From: Chitinophaga sp. 180180018-3
Lineage (GTDB): Bacteria > Bacteroidota > Bacteroidia > Chitinophagales > Chitinophagaceae
NCBI RefSeq assembly: GCF_037893185.1
Contig: NZ_CP140772.1
Coordinates: forward strand, 5,084,001 to 5,148,000
Reading direction: 5' to 3'
Length of the DNA stretch: 64,000 bases
Positions 44,492 to 53,073 of this stretch are shown piece after piece. Each line of letters starts with the position of its first letter. Positions within the stretch are counted from its first letter, which is position 1. The notes under the pieces are model-generated. The model was given only the letters and a program-made list of their open reading frames with translations. It ran no database searches and was not told where the DNA came from. Position numbers and translations under genes: made by a program.

Positions 44492-44506
44492 TGGCATCCT
44501 TCTTGC
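44492..44506 (+). promoter_or_regulatory. Sigma-54-type -24/-12 promoter
   Basis: TGGCATCCTTCTTGC keeps the GG and GC dinucleotides with exactly 10 bp between them, as in TGGCAC-N5-TTGC. It ends 51 bp before the ATG of the FtsX-type permease. No enhancer-binding protein gene is in the window. Confidence 0.55.
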
Positions 44507-44557
44507 GCCCCGCCCACAGGTCTTAGTACCGCCTGCACCCACAAAAACTGCTTTCGT

Positions 44558-46933
44558 ATGTTGAGCAACTACTTCAAAACTGCCTGGCGCAGCCTGCGAC
44601 ATCACAAATTATTCTCCGCCCTTAATATCCTGGGGCTGACCCTGGGTATGAGCAGTGCCATACTCATTTTTCTGTGGGTGCAGGATGAGTTGAGCTACGA
44701 CCGGTTTAATGCCGACGCGGAGGATATTTACCGGGTCATTGTAAGGGGCGCAGGTAAAGAAGCCGCCACTGCTCCTTTCGCTTTTGGCCCGGCCTTGCAG
44801 GAAGAGCTGCCCGAAGTGCTGGCGGCAGCACGCTTTACACCGGCTGACCAGAAAGTACTGTCGTACCGCGATCGTCAGTTCAGCGAAACCGGGATCGGCT
44901 ACGCAGATTCCAATTTCCTGCAGGTATTCAACTATCCTTTGGTGAAGGGCTCTCCGCAGGAAGCATTATCCCGGAAAGACGGCATTCTGCTGACAGAACG
45001 GGCTGCTGCAAAATACTTTGGCAACGACGATCCCCTGGGGAAAATGATGATGCTGGATAATCAGGGTTCTTTTATGGTCACCGGCGTATTAAAGAATATT
45101 CCCCGCAATTCCCATCTGCAGTTCGATTTCCTGTTACCCATGTCGGTAAGGGAAGAAAAGGAAAGAAACGACAACAGCTTCTGGAATAACTTTACTTATT
45201 TCACCTTTCTTAAGCTCCGGAAAAATGCGGCAGATGCACCGGGGAAAATACAGCAATTGCAGCAAAAGGTCCTGGCTGTATATAAAAAGCATACTCCCCA
45301 GGTGGAAGCCACGTTCGAGCTGCAACCGTTGACTGATATCCATTTGCGCTCCCATTACATCATGGATGTTGCGGGCCAGGGAAATATTCAGTATGTACAT
45401 ATCTTTTCGTGGGTAGCGCTAATTATACTGGTGATTGGTTGTATTAATTTCATGAACCTGGCTACTGCCATTTCCGGTGCGCGGGCCAAAGAAGTGGGCT
45501 TGCGTAAAACGATCGGGGCCCAGCGCTACCAGCTGGCATTACAGTTCCTGGCAGAATCATTGCTCCTGTGCTTTACTGCGCTGGTGCTGAGTCTTGTTCT
45601 GGTCTGGCTGATATTGCCGGTTTTCAACGACATAACCGGTAAAGAAGTGAACCTCCTGTTCCTCTCCGGCAGCAGGATAGCCTGGTTATTGGCCATCACT
45701 GTTGTTGTGGGGCTGCTGGCCGGAGGTTATCCCGCCCTGGTTTTATCTTCCTTTAAACCGGTAAATGTACTCAAGGGCATGAAGACATTTCATCCCGGAA
45801 AGTCTTATTTCCGGAATGGATTGGTGGTGTTGCAGTTCACTATCTCTATTGTGCTGATCATCGGCACCATTGTCGTTAATCAGCAATTACAGTTTATCCA
45901 TCACCGTGATATTGGTTATAACAAAGAGAACCTGCTGTATATCCCTATTCCGCAAATGGGAGACATGCAGAAAAGTGCCAGGCTGATCGACGAAACCCTG
46001 AGCCGTTATCCGGGCATTACAGATCATACTATAGTGAGCGATTTGCCCACCAATCTTACCAGTGGAGATGTAGACGTGCACTGGGCTGGTCAGCAACCAG
46101 GCCGTCAGGTGGTTTTTTCCTTATTGGGCGGCGATGAGCACCTGATCAGTGCATTTGGCATGCACCTGATTGCCGGAAGGTATTTTTCGAAAGATTTTGC
46201 CGGAGATGAACATAACTATCTCGTCAACGAAACGGCGCTGAAAACAATGGGCCTTACCCCAACTGCTGCCCTGGGCAAAACCATCACCTACTCCGGCCAC
46301 GTAGGCACTATTATCGGGGTGTTGAGAGATTTTAATTTCAAGCCGATACATCAGCCGGTGGATCCTTTGTTGCTGATGAAAGACTGGTCACGGGGAAATC
46401 TATACGTAGTGGTGCGTACCACACCCGCCACGCTGAAAGCCATATTACCATTGGTGCAAAAATCGTTTGGCAGCGTTTATCAGGGCTATCCTTTTACCTA
46501 TGGATTCGTAGACCAGGATTTGTCGAGGTTGTATGTTGCCGAACAACATATGGGCCGGTTGATCAACGTATTTTCTCTCCTATCCATCCTTGTATCCTGT
46601 CTGGGGCTTTTCGGTTTATCGGCTTATACGGCGCAGCGCCGCTTCAAGGAGATCGGAGTACGCAAGGTACTGGGCGCCAGTGTTGCCGGTATCGTGCGGT
46701 TACTGGCCGGGGAATTTCTCTTACCGGTTGCCATCGCCGGCCTGATCGCCTTTCCGCTCGCGGCCTGGGTAATGACCCGGTGGCTGGCGGCCTTTGCTTA
46801 CCGGATTCCATTGCACTGGTGGTTTTTCCTCGTTGCAGGAACCGGAGCGCTGATCATCGCATTGATCACTATCAGCTTCCAGGCGATTAAAGCAGCGCTG
46901 GTTAATCCCGTACAGAGCTTACGCTCAGAGTAG
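44558..46933 (+). CDS. FtsX-type ABC transporter permease, 791 residues
   Basis: Same two-half MacB/FtsX layout as the protein at 31769. MLSNYFKTAWRSLRHHKLFS, helix 1 (LNILGLTLGMSSAILIFLW), MacB_PCD periplasmic domain (about 55-230), FtsX block with AKEVGLRKTIGAQRYQLALQ (about 270-430), second periplasmic part, and a final FtsX block RFKEIGVRKVLGASVAGIVR ending VNPVQSLRSE. No ATPase partner in the window. It lies behind a sigma-54-like promoter. The stop is 1 bp from the end of the convergent YdeI-like gene. Confidence 0.9.
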   Translation: MLSNYFKTAWRSLRHHKLFSALNILGLTLGMSSAILIFLWVQDELSYDRFNADAEDIYRVIVRGAGKEAATAPFAFGPALQEELPEVLAAARFTPADQKVLSYRDRQFSETGIGYADSNFLQVFNYPLVKGSPQEALSRKDGILLTERAAAKYFGNDDPLGKMMMLDNQGSFMVTGVLKNIPRNSHLQFDFLLPMSVREEKERNDNSFWNNFTYFTFLKLRKNAADAPGKIQQLQQKVLAVYKKHTPQVEATFELQPLTDIHLRSHYIMDVAGQGNIQYVHIFSWVALIILVIGCINFMNLATAISGARAKEVGLRKTIGAQRYQLALQFLAESLLLCFTALVLSLVLVWLILPVFNDITGKEVNLLFLSGSRIAWLLAITVVVGLLAGGYPALVLSSFKPVNVLKGMKTFHPGKSYFRNGLVVLQFTISIVLIIGTIVVNQQLQFIHHRDIGYNKENLLYIPIPQMGDMQKSARLIDETLSRYPGITDHTIVSDLPTNLTSGDVDVHWAGQQPGRQVVFSLLGGDEHLISAFGMHLIAGRYFSKDFAGDEHNYLVNETALKTMGLTPTAALGKTITYSGHVGTIIGVLRDFNFKPIHQPVDPLLLMKDWSRGNLYVVVRTTPATLKAILPLVQKSFGSVYQGYPFTYGFVDQDLSRLYVAEQHMGRLINVFSLLSILVSCLGLFGLSAYTAQRRFKEIGVRKVLGASVAGIVRLLAGEFLLPVAIAGLIAFPLAAWVMTRWLAAFAYRIPLHWWFFLVAGTGALIIALITISFQAIKAALVNPVQSLRSE

Positions 46934-46934
46934 C

Positions 46935-47309
46935 TTAAGCCGTGGTTCCTTTCACGCCGGATCTTTCCACCTCCACAGCTTCATAGACATATGCCTTCAG
47001 TATTGCCCGCAGCTCAGTGATGCGGCGACTGTCGGTGAAACGCACCTGCCGGCCAATTTTCGTATTCTCTCCCATTTTCACGAGGATACCGTCAGGATCA
47101 GCTAACAGGTAGCCTTTGAGAAACAGCAAGGCGCAGTATTCCTTAAAGCCCTGCACTACTACGATGTTCCTGCCCTGATCAGTATAACAGGGCTTGCCCC
47201 ATTTCATTTCCTCGGTCAGCCCGCAGTCGAGCAGGATAGCCCTCAACTTTGTCATTTCTTTCTGCCACTGCGGAGCGCGACTTAAAAAGGCATCTATCTT
47301 AGGATTCAT
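46935..47309 (-). CDS. YdeI/DUF1801 family protein, C-terminal part missing
   Basis: 124 residues with a clear N-terminal DUF1801 (YdhG-like) domain: MNPKIDAFLSRAPQWQKEMT, EEMKWGKPCYTDQGRNIVVV, KEYCALLFLKGYLL, then ILKAYVYEAVEVERSG. Full YdeI proteins continue for about 70 residues. Here the frame ends four codons after the conserved VERSGVK, directly at the end of the convergent permease gene. It is last in the ArsR/SRPBCC/DoxX operon, 10 bp after DoxX. Truncation seems likely, though DUF1801-only proteins exist. Confidence 0.75.
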   Translation of the reverse strand: MNPKIDAFLSRAPQWQKEMTKLRAILLDCGLTEEMKWGKPCYTDQGRNIVVVQGFKEYCALLFLKGYLLADPDGILVKMGENTKIGRQVRFTDSRRITELRAILKAYVYEAVEVERSGVKGTTA

Positions 47310-47319
47310 CTTGCTACAT

Positions 47320-47703
47320 TTATTGATTAGCTAATATCACCTTTCTTTCCACCGGCCGGAAGTACCAGGAAACCGCCGTCAGCGTAAGCAACAATATGCA
47401 GGGAAATATATCTTTTGCCGGGCTGCCGATTGCAATATGAGAAAATAGTGCGCCCGACATGACAAAGAAAAAACCTGCGTATGCCCATTCTTTCAGCAAA
47501 AGGAATCTGGGAATCAATATAGCAATTACTCCCAGTATTTTCCAGACGCCTATGATGGTCATAAAATAACCGGGATAACCCAAACCAGTCATAAAATCTG
47601 ATTCACTTTTCATTTTGAATATCTGGACGATTCCGGTAGAAGTCATTCCCAGCGCCATCCAGAGCGTGGCGATCCAATAGATGATCTTATTTCTTTTTGT
47701 CAT
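47320..47703 (-). CDS. DoxX-like membrane protein
   Basis: 127 residues, four predicted helices (IIYWIATLWMALGMTSTGIV, GVWKILGVIAILIPRFLLL, AYAGFFFVMSGALFSHIAIG, IFPCILLLTLTAVSWYF). Matches the DoxX_3-like group that accompanies ArsR/SRPBCC operons in Bacteroidota. Spaced 6 bp from the SRPBCC stop, so co-transcribed. Confidence 0.85.
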   Translation of the reverse strand: MTKRNKIIYWIATLWMALGMTSTGIVQIFKMKSESDFMTGLGYPGYFMTIIGVWKILGVIAILIPRFLLLKEWAYAGFFFVMSGALFSHIAIGSPAKDIFPCILLLTLTAVSWYFRPVERKVILANQ

Positions 47704-47709
47704 GTCAGA

Positions 47710-48174
47710 TTATTTTAATTTGCCCGCTACTTCCTGAATACGATTGTGTGCCATGTTAATACCCATCGGCATTCCCATCTTCAAAATCTGATCCCTGTGC
47801 TCAAGAGAATCATATAAAACATGCATACTAAGTTTGCTGGTATCGTCAGTCAGTGCTTCAAATTCATAGAACTCCAGTTGTACCCCTGTATTGGCAGTTT
47901 CCATTTCGAAAGTCCGTACGATCTTCTTATCAGGGATAAAATCATGGATAACCCCGCTGAAAGGATACTTGTTGCCTTTATGATCAGTTGTTTCAAACTG
48001 ATAGCTACCATGCCTTTGTGCTTCCAGCTTCAGCACTTTTGTACCCATCCATTGTTCGATGATGCCTGCTTCAACATGCGCTCTGAAAAGCAATTCCACA
48101 GGCAGTTCAAACTCCCTGGTAATCACTACTTCCAGTTTGCCGTCTTCGGCGTTGACTTTGGTTTTTAGTTCCAT
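47710..48174 (-). CDS. SRPBCC (AHSA1-like) protein
   Basis: 154 residues: MELKTKVNAEDGKLEVVITREFELP, AGIIEQWMGTKVLKLEAQRH, strands, and a long C-terminal helix (GINMAHNRIQEVAGKLK). Hydrophobic-cavity fold of the AHSA1/START type. In the ArsR operon, 6 bp after ArsR. Probably binds a small hydrophobic ligand; role unknown. Confidence 0.88.
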   Translation of the reverse strand: MELKTKVNAEDGKLEVVITREFELPVELLFRAHVEAGIIEQWMGTKVLKLEAQRHGSYQFETTDHKGNKYPFSGVIHDFIPDKKIVRTFEMETANTGVQLEFYEFEALTDDTSKLSMHVLYDSLEHRDQILKMGMPMGINMAHNRIQEVAGKLK

Positions 48175-48180
48175 GTTTGT

Positions 48181-48504
48181 TTATTTTTTTGTTTTGTAGG
48201 TTTTCATGATTGCTTCCAGTGCATTAAACCGGTCATCCCACATCTTGCGGAATGGCTCAATAAAGTCATCTACTTCTTTCATTTTTTTTGCATTAATGTG
48301 ATAGTAAATTTCCCTGCCATTCTGCGTTTGTGCCAATAGTTCACATTCGGTGAGTATCTGCAGGTGCTTTGAAACGGTAGGCCTTGCTGTGTTGAAATTG
48401 GCGGCTATGGCTCCGGCTGTCATGGCTTGTGAAGCCACCAGCAAGAGTATGGCCCGTCTTGTAGGGTCAGCTATTGCCTGAAATACATCTCTTCTCAAAT
48501 TCAT
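48181..48504 (-). CDS. ArsR family transcriptional repressor
   Basis: 107 residues, first gene of the operon. Winged helix with [40 protein letters not shown] (recognition helix) and a wing near [12 protein letters not shown]. No metal-binding CxC motif, so it is of the non-arsenic type that usually pairs with SRPBCC proteins. Two copies of a 16-bp operator-like sequence overlap its promoter, fitting autoregulation. Confidence 0.92.
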   Translation of the reverse strand: MNLRRDVFQAIADPTRRAILLLVASQAMTAGAIAANFNTARPTVSKHLQILTECELLAQTQNGREIYYHINAKKMKEVDDFIEPFRKMWDDRFNALEAIMKTYKTKK

Positions 48505-48507
48505 TGT

Positions 48508-48549
48508 GTAGCCATTTGACTACAAATATATGCGTAGTCATTTAACTAC
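48508..48549 (-). promoter_or_regulatory. Two ArsR operator copies
   Basis: GTAGYCATTTRACTAC occurs at 48508-48523 and 48534-48549 (+ strand), 26 bp apart, each with inverted GTAG/CTAC ends. One copy lies in the -33/-7 spacer, the other just downstream of the -7 box, where a bound repressor would block polymerase. Confidence 0.7.
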
Positions 48550-48554
48550 ACAAA
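48523..48554 (-). promoter_or_regulatory. Promoter of arsR operon
   Basis: Minus strand: -33 TTTG (48554-48551), 20-bp spacer, -7 TATATTTG (48530-48523). Both boxes match the Bacteroidota consensus exactly, 18 bp before the ATG. Confidence 0.8.
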
Positions 48555-48574
48555 TTTATTTTTGGGTAATAGCA

Positions 48575-49270
48575 TTACTCCAGGCCGATAGCTTTAAATA
48601 AATCCTGCCGGTAGCTGGCTGCTACCGGGATTTCATATGTTCCCACAAATATTCTTCCACCGGAGAGGTGACTGATTTTGTTTTTGTTGACAACAAATGA
48701 ACGGTGAACCCGCAGAAAAATGCCTGCCGGTAGTGTATCCGTAAAAGTGGAAAATGGCATTTTAGTGAGGTAGGTGGCTCCGTTTGTAACTACTTTGGTG
48801 TAGTTTCCCTGTGCTTCTACATACAGGCAATCGCCGTAGGTCAACTGATAAATATTCCCCTCGCTCCTGATAAAAAGGGATTTAGTTTCGTCTTCTTTGA
48901 CAGCGGGATTTAATTTTTCTTTTACCTTATCAACCGCCACGATAAATCGTTCGAGGGAAAACGGTTTGAGCAGGTAATCCACTGCCGCCAGGTCAAAGGC
49001 GTTTACTGCATACTCCTGGTAAGCGGTGGTAAAAACTACGAGTGGTGCGTTTTTCAGCGTATTGATAAAGCTGATGCCACTCAATACCGGCATATTGATA
49101 TCGAGGAAAGCCAGGTCAGTTGGGTGTGTTGACAGAAACGATTTTGCCTCGAGGGCATTCCCGAATTCGCCCAGTATACGCAGGAAAGACAGATGCCCGC
49201 AATAACTGCGGATGATAGACCTGGCCGTGGGCTCGTCGTCTACGATGATACAGGTAATCGTTTCATGCAT
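48575..49270 (-). CDS. LytTR response regulator
   Basis: 231 residues. Receiver domain about 1-120 with phosphoacceptor Asp57 (FLDINMPVLSG), Thr83-region (FTTAYQEY) and Lys105-region (LLKPF). LytTR DNA-binding domain about 140-230 (YVEAQGNYTKVVTNGATYLT, FLRVHRSFVVN). It overlaps the LytS gene by 8 bp and forms the classic pair. The ACGGTGACG direct repeats at 50361-50391 are a candidate binding site. Confidence 0.95.
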   Translation of the reverse strand: MHETITCIIVDDEPTARSIIRSYCGHLSFLRILGEFGNALEAKSFLSTHPTDLAFLDINMPVLSGISFINTLKNAPLVVFTTAYQEYAVNAFDLAAVDYLLKPFSLERFIVAVDKVKEKLNPAVKEDETKSLFIRSEGNIYQLTYGDCLYVEAQGNYTKVVTNGATYLTKMPFSTFTDTLPAGIFLRVHRSFVVNKNKISHLSGGRIFVGTYEIPVAASYRQDLFKAIGLE

Positions 49271-50303
49271 ATTTTATACTGAGTTTCAATTCGGTAAAAT
49301 AGCGGTCGTGCTGTGCGTATTGCCTGAGTGTATAATTATTATTGTACAGGAGATTAAGCCTTTTGATAGTATTAGCAAGACCCACCCCTGAATTATCGTC
49401 CGGCAATTCGCTTACCGGCGCATTTTGCTGATAAGAATTAGTTACTTCCATGCAAATGAAATTATCGTCCAGTGTCAATGCCAGATCTATGTAAACCTGT
49501 TGTCCGGTGGTATTCCCTGCATGTTTAAATGCATTTTCAACAAAAACGATTAATACCAGTGGAGCAATCTGTATACCGGTATCGGCTATACGGGGAGTAT
49601 CTGTTTTCAGCACCAGCCGGTCGCTCATCCTGATCTGCTGGAACGCTATATAGGTGTTGATATATTCCAGCTCGTCTTTCAGCGGCACAAAAGTTTTCCT
49701 TGCTCCGTAAACTGAATAGCGCAGCAGATGCGATAGTTTTAACAACAGCTGCGGTACCCTTTCAGGTTGATCTATGGAGATACCGTATAGGTTATTGAGT
49801 ACGTTGAACAGAAAATGAGGGCTTAACTGCGCCTGCAGCAGTCCGAATTCGCTTTCCTTTTGCGCTGCTTTAGCCTTTGCTTCTCTTAATTCCCGCTCCA
49901 TTGATACCCGTATGAGTTTGAGTAATATTCCTGTGATCAGTCCGGCTGAGAAAAAAGGTACGGAACCATATAGCAATTCTAAAAATTCGGCATGACGATA
50001 GCCCAGCAGGTATTTGATTGTTACAAAATCCACACATAGCAATGCAGCAGCTACCAGCAGCGAATAAACTACAAACGGCAACAGTTGTCCTTTCAGATAA
50101 TAGCGCCCGCATAACCACCGGCCGGCGTAGATATATGCCATGAAGAAAAGGCCATTAGCCACGGCGGGGCCTATACTATTAAAATGAAATCCTCCCGCAT
50201 AAAACAGATACGCCCAAAGGGCCAGCATACCCAGTACAGCCACCGTAAAAACCAGGTGGCGCTTCCATATTTTTCCGTTGATCAGTTGCTGAATGGTGAA
50301 CAT
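49263..50303 (-). CDS. LytS-type sensor histidine kinase
   Basis: 346 residues. About four membrane helices in residues 15-140 (LVFTVAVLGMLALWAYLFYA, GLFFMAYIYAGRWLCG, LLVAAALLCVDFVTI, GLITGILLKLIRV), then a coiled coil, His_kinase motif LSPHFLFNVLNNLYG and an HATPase region (VFVENAFKHA, GVGLANTIKRLNLLY). Signal unknown. Together with the LytTR regulator forms a bicistronic operon. Confidence 0.93.
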   Translation of the reverse strand: MFTIQQLINGKIWKRHLVFTVAVLGMLALWAYLFYAGGFHFNSIGPAVANGLFFMAYIYAGRWLCGRYYLKGQLLPFVVYSLLVAAALLCVDFVTIKYLLGYRHAEFLELLYGSVPFFSAGLITGILLKLIRVSMERELREAKAKAAQKESEFGLLQAQLSPHFLFNVLNNLYGISIDQPERVPQLLLKLSHLLRYSVYGARKTFVPLKDELEYINTYIAFQQIRMSDRLVLKTDTPRIADTGIQIAPLVLIVFVENAFKHAGNTTGQQVYIDLALTLDDNFICMEVTNSYQQNAPVSELPDDNSGVGLANTIKRLNLLYNNNYTLRQYAQHDRYFTELKLSIKYA

Positions 50304-50360
50304 ATCATAAAATTCGGCAAATCCCCATGCGGATATTCCATTTCCTACAGATAATACCCA

Positions 50361-50391
50361 AACGGTGACGGATACCCTAAAAACGGTGACG
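50361..50391. promoter_or_regulatory. Direct repeat AACGGTGACG x2, candidate LytTR site
   Basis: AACGGTGACG at 50361-50370 and 50382-50391, 21 bp period, i.e. two helical turns with an 11-bp gap. LytTR proteins such as YpdB bind 10-bp direct repeats with this spacing. It lies between the lytS start (50303) and the + strand barrel gene (50503), so either could be the target. Confidence 0.5.
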
Positions 50392-50502
50392 AAATATCAG
50401 ATCCCCTCCGGATAACCCGCTGCCACCTCAACACCACTATCCGGCCCCCTCTTTTTGCCGGCGCCGGAGGCTTTACCAAATTTACCGGAAAAAGCGCAAT
50501 CT

Positions 50503-52710
50503 ATGAGATCAGGACTGCTTTTATGGCTGCTACTATCCATGCTGCCGGGATATCCGGCCCTGGCGCAAAAAGACAGCAGCAAATTATCGGGGCAGGCTAA
50601 GCGCCAGTTAAAGGAAGTGACGGTAAGCGCCAGAAAACCGCTGGTAGAGCATCACATCGACCGTACCATTGTAAATATCGAAGCGATGATTACTGCAGCC
50701 GGCAGCAATCTGCTGGAAGCACTTGCCAAAAGCCCGGGAGTGAGCGTAGACTTAAATGACGGGATCAGTCTTAACGGCAGGCATAATGTGCTCGTATTGA
50801 TCGATGATAAACCTACCTATCTTTCTGCCGCTGCATTAGGCGCATATCTGAGATCGCTTCCGGCCAGCCTGGCCGACAGGATAGAGCTCATTTCCAACCC
50901 GCCTGCCAAATACGACGCAGCCGGAGGCGCCATCATCAATATAGTGCTGAAAAAAAACAGGGCGATGGGATTAGATGGCAATATTAACCTGGGATATACC
51001 CAGTGGGTATATGCACGAACAAACGACGCCCTGAATGTCAATTTCAAAACACAAAAAGTGAATCTATCCGGCAACCTCAGTTATTCCGGTGAACATAATT
51101 ACTACGATGAAACCAATGCCAGGTACTTTTACGGGCCTGATGGCGCACCATTGCGCACCGTACTTTTACATAACCGGTACCAGTCTGGTTACGACAGCTG
51201 GAATGCCCGAATGGGAATGGATTATTTTGTTACTCCGAAAACGGTTGTGGGGGCGGTATTCACCGGAAATATAAATCCGAAAACCGACTGGCTGGGATAC
51301 AACAGCCATCAGTACAGTAGTGATATGCGCCCTGACACCATTGCCAGCGGGTATACCAGCGGGAAATATGACTGGAAGAAAGCAGGGCTGAACCTGAACT
51401 TCCTGCATAAGTTCGATAGTACCGGCCAGACGGTAACCGCTGATGTTGACTACCTGCACTACTATTCCGGCTCGAGCCAGGTTTCGCCGAACGCGGTTTA
51501 TCTTCCTGATGGCAAGCCTGTCAGCGACAGCCTGTTTAATTTCGAAAAACCCATACAGATACATATCTATTCCGGAAAGGCGGATTACACGCTTCCACTG
51601 GCGCATCAGCTGAAGTTCGAGGCGGGGATCAAATCGAGTTATGTTGTTACCGACAACCTGTTTAACTGGTACAACGAAGCGGGCAGTATCAAGTTGCCCG
51701 ATTACGCCAGGAGCAATCATTTCCGCTATATAGAAAACATCAATGCCGCGTATATGAGCGGGAAGAAAGAATGGACGCGCTGGGCCGTTCAGGGCGGGCT
51801 GCGGATAGAAAACACGATAGCTAAAAGCCATCAGCCGGGTAACCCGGTGTTTTCTGATACCTCCTTCCGCAGATCGTATAATGCACTCTTTCCCAGTTTG
51901 TATCTCTCATATAAACTCGACTCCGGCGGCCATCACATGCTATTCTTCAGATACAGTAAAAGGATCTCCAGGCCTAATTATCAGCAGTTAAATCCTTTTG
52001 TATTTTATGTTAACAGGTATTCGTACAATGCCGGGAATCCGAGCCTGACCGCCAGTTATAACCAATATATAGAGCTGATGTATACCTACAAGCACTATTT
52101 CAGTTTTACCGTCGACTACGGCGGAGGCAACAATGGCCTGTATACCATCACCAGGGCTTATGGCGATGTATTTGTTTCCCGGCCGGAGAATTTCATGGAT
52201 AACAGGTTCCTGGGCCTGGTGGCAGACGTGTCGCTTTCTCCGGCCAGGTGGTGGGCGCTGAATCTGCATCTGCTGAATGTATTTTTTTACAACAATGGCG
52301 ACCTTCCGGGGATCAGTATCCATCGTGTTACCAACCTGCATGAGGTGGAAGTATATCATCAATTCAAATTCGGAAAGGGCTGGAGTGCTGAATTAACGGG
52401 CTTCTTCCCCGGAGCACAAACCTGGGCGCAAAACCGTAGCAGTGCGGTGTATAACATTAGTGCCGGTGTACAAAGGATCCTGTTAAAGGATAAAGCAACT
52501 ATCAGGTTAAAGGCAGATGACATTTTCAATACCATGCGTCCGCATGGAGTTACAACAGGTATCGACAATGCCATATCATTTTATTCCCGGCAAAACGATA
52601 ACCGGCGGGTGGGCGTTTCCTTTAATTGCCGGTTCGGGAAGCCAACCAATAGCAGAAGCCGGAATCATCGTAGCGGCAGTGCTGACGACGAGAGTAAGAG
52701 AACGGATTAG
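50503..52710 (+). CDS. TonB-dependent receptor-like barrel protein
   Basis: 735 residues, outer membrane. Signal peptide MRSGLLLWLLLSMLPGYPAL then AQ, no long carboxypeptidase-like domain. Plug region (about 35-150: LKEVTVSARKPLVEHHIDRT, LLEALAKSPGVSVDLNDGIS, KYDAAGGAIINIVLKKNRAM) and an OMP_b-brl_3 barrel to the C-terminus. ATG 50503 is chosen over an earlier in-frame start at 50455, which lacks a signal. The LytS/LytTR pair divergently upstream may control it. Cargo unknown. Confidence 0.9.
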   Translation: MRSGLLLWLLLSMLPGYPALAQKDSSKLSGQAKRQLKEVTVSARKPLVEHHIDRTIVNIEAMITAAGSNLLEALAKSPGVSVDLNDGISLNGRHNVLVLIDDKPTYLSAAALGAYLRSLPASLADRIELISNPPAKYDAAGGAIINIVLKKNRAMGLDGNINLGYTQWVYARTNDALNVNFKTQKVNLSGNLSYSGEHNYYDETNARYFYGPDGAPLRTVLLHNRYQSGYDSWNARMGMDYFVTPKTVVGAVFTGNINPKTDWLGYNSHQYSSDMRPDTIASGYTSGKYDWKKAGLNLNFLHKFDSTGQTVTADVDYLHYYSGSSQVSPNAVYLPDGKPVSDSLFNFEKPIQIHIYSGKADYTLPLAHQLKFEAGIKSSYVVTDNLFNWYNEAGSIKLPDYARSNHFRYIENINAAYMSGKKEWTRWAVQGGLRIENTIAKSHQPGNPVFSDTSFRRSYNALFPSLYLSYKLDSGGHHMLFFRYSKRISRPNYQQLNPFVFYVNRYSYNAGNPSLTASYNQYIELMYTYKHYFSFTVDYGGGNNGLYTITRAYGDVFVSRPENFMDNRFLGLVADVSLSPARWWALNLHLLNVFFYNNGDLPGISIHRVTNLHEVEVYHQFKFGKGWSAELTGFFPGAQTWAQNRSSAVYNISAGVQRILLKDKATIRLKADDIFNTMRPHGVTTGIDNAISFYSRQNDNRRVGVSFNCRFGKPTNSRSRNHRSGSADDESKRTD

Positions 52711-52790
52711 CCATTACAGGCGAAGCCATCCCGGCTGTGTTGCGTCTGGTGCAGCGCTTTATTTACATCTCCCGAAAAATTAAATAATCT

Positions 52791-52798
52791 TAGCTTTG
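52791..52798 (+). promoter_or_regulatory. -7 box of small hypothetical gene
   Basis: TAGCTTTG, exact TAnnTTTG, 20 bp before the ATG at 52819. Confidence 0.5.
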
Positions 52799-52818
52799 GG
52801 TATTCAAAAAATAAGCAG

Positions 52819-53073
52819 ATGGATCAACGACAAACTTTTGGAACACATGAAGAGCTGAAAGCCTTTCTGACCAGTCTTCAGCAAGAAAGCACAACCGCAG
52901 GATTACTGGTGGATCACGAGGGATTATCGAGAGTATCCGGCAAAATTACCGCCATCAGCCCTGGTACCACTATTGCTGATGATATGATACAAATCAATGG
53001 AGAAAGTACCTTTCGGCTGGGCGATATTGTTGCGGTGAATGGTATTTTCCGTTCGGATTATTCAGAGTGCTGA
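52819..53073 (+). CDS. Small hypothetical protein, 84 residues
   Basis: No family recognised. The 84 residues start MDQRQTFGTHEELKAFLTSL and continue as beta strands (GLLVDHEGLSRVSGKITAIS, MIQINGESTFRLGDIVAVNG). No signal or membrane segment; probably cytoplasmic. A perfect -7 box supports it. Its last 12 bp overlap the end of the convergent phosphotransferase gene. Confidence 0.7.
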   Translation: MDQRQTFGTHEELKAFLTSLQQESTTAGLLVDHEGLSRVSGKITAISPGTTIADDMIQINGESTFRLGDIVAVNGIFRSDYSEC

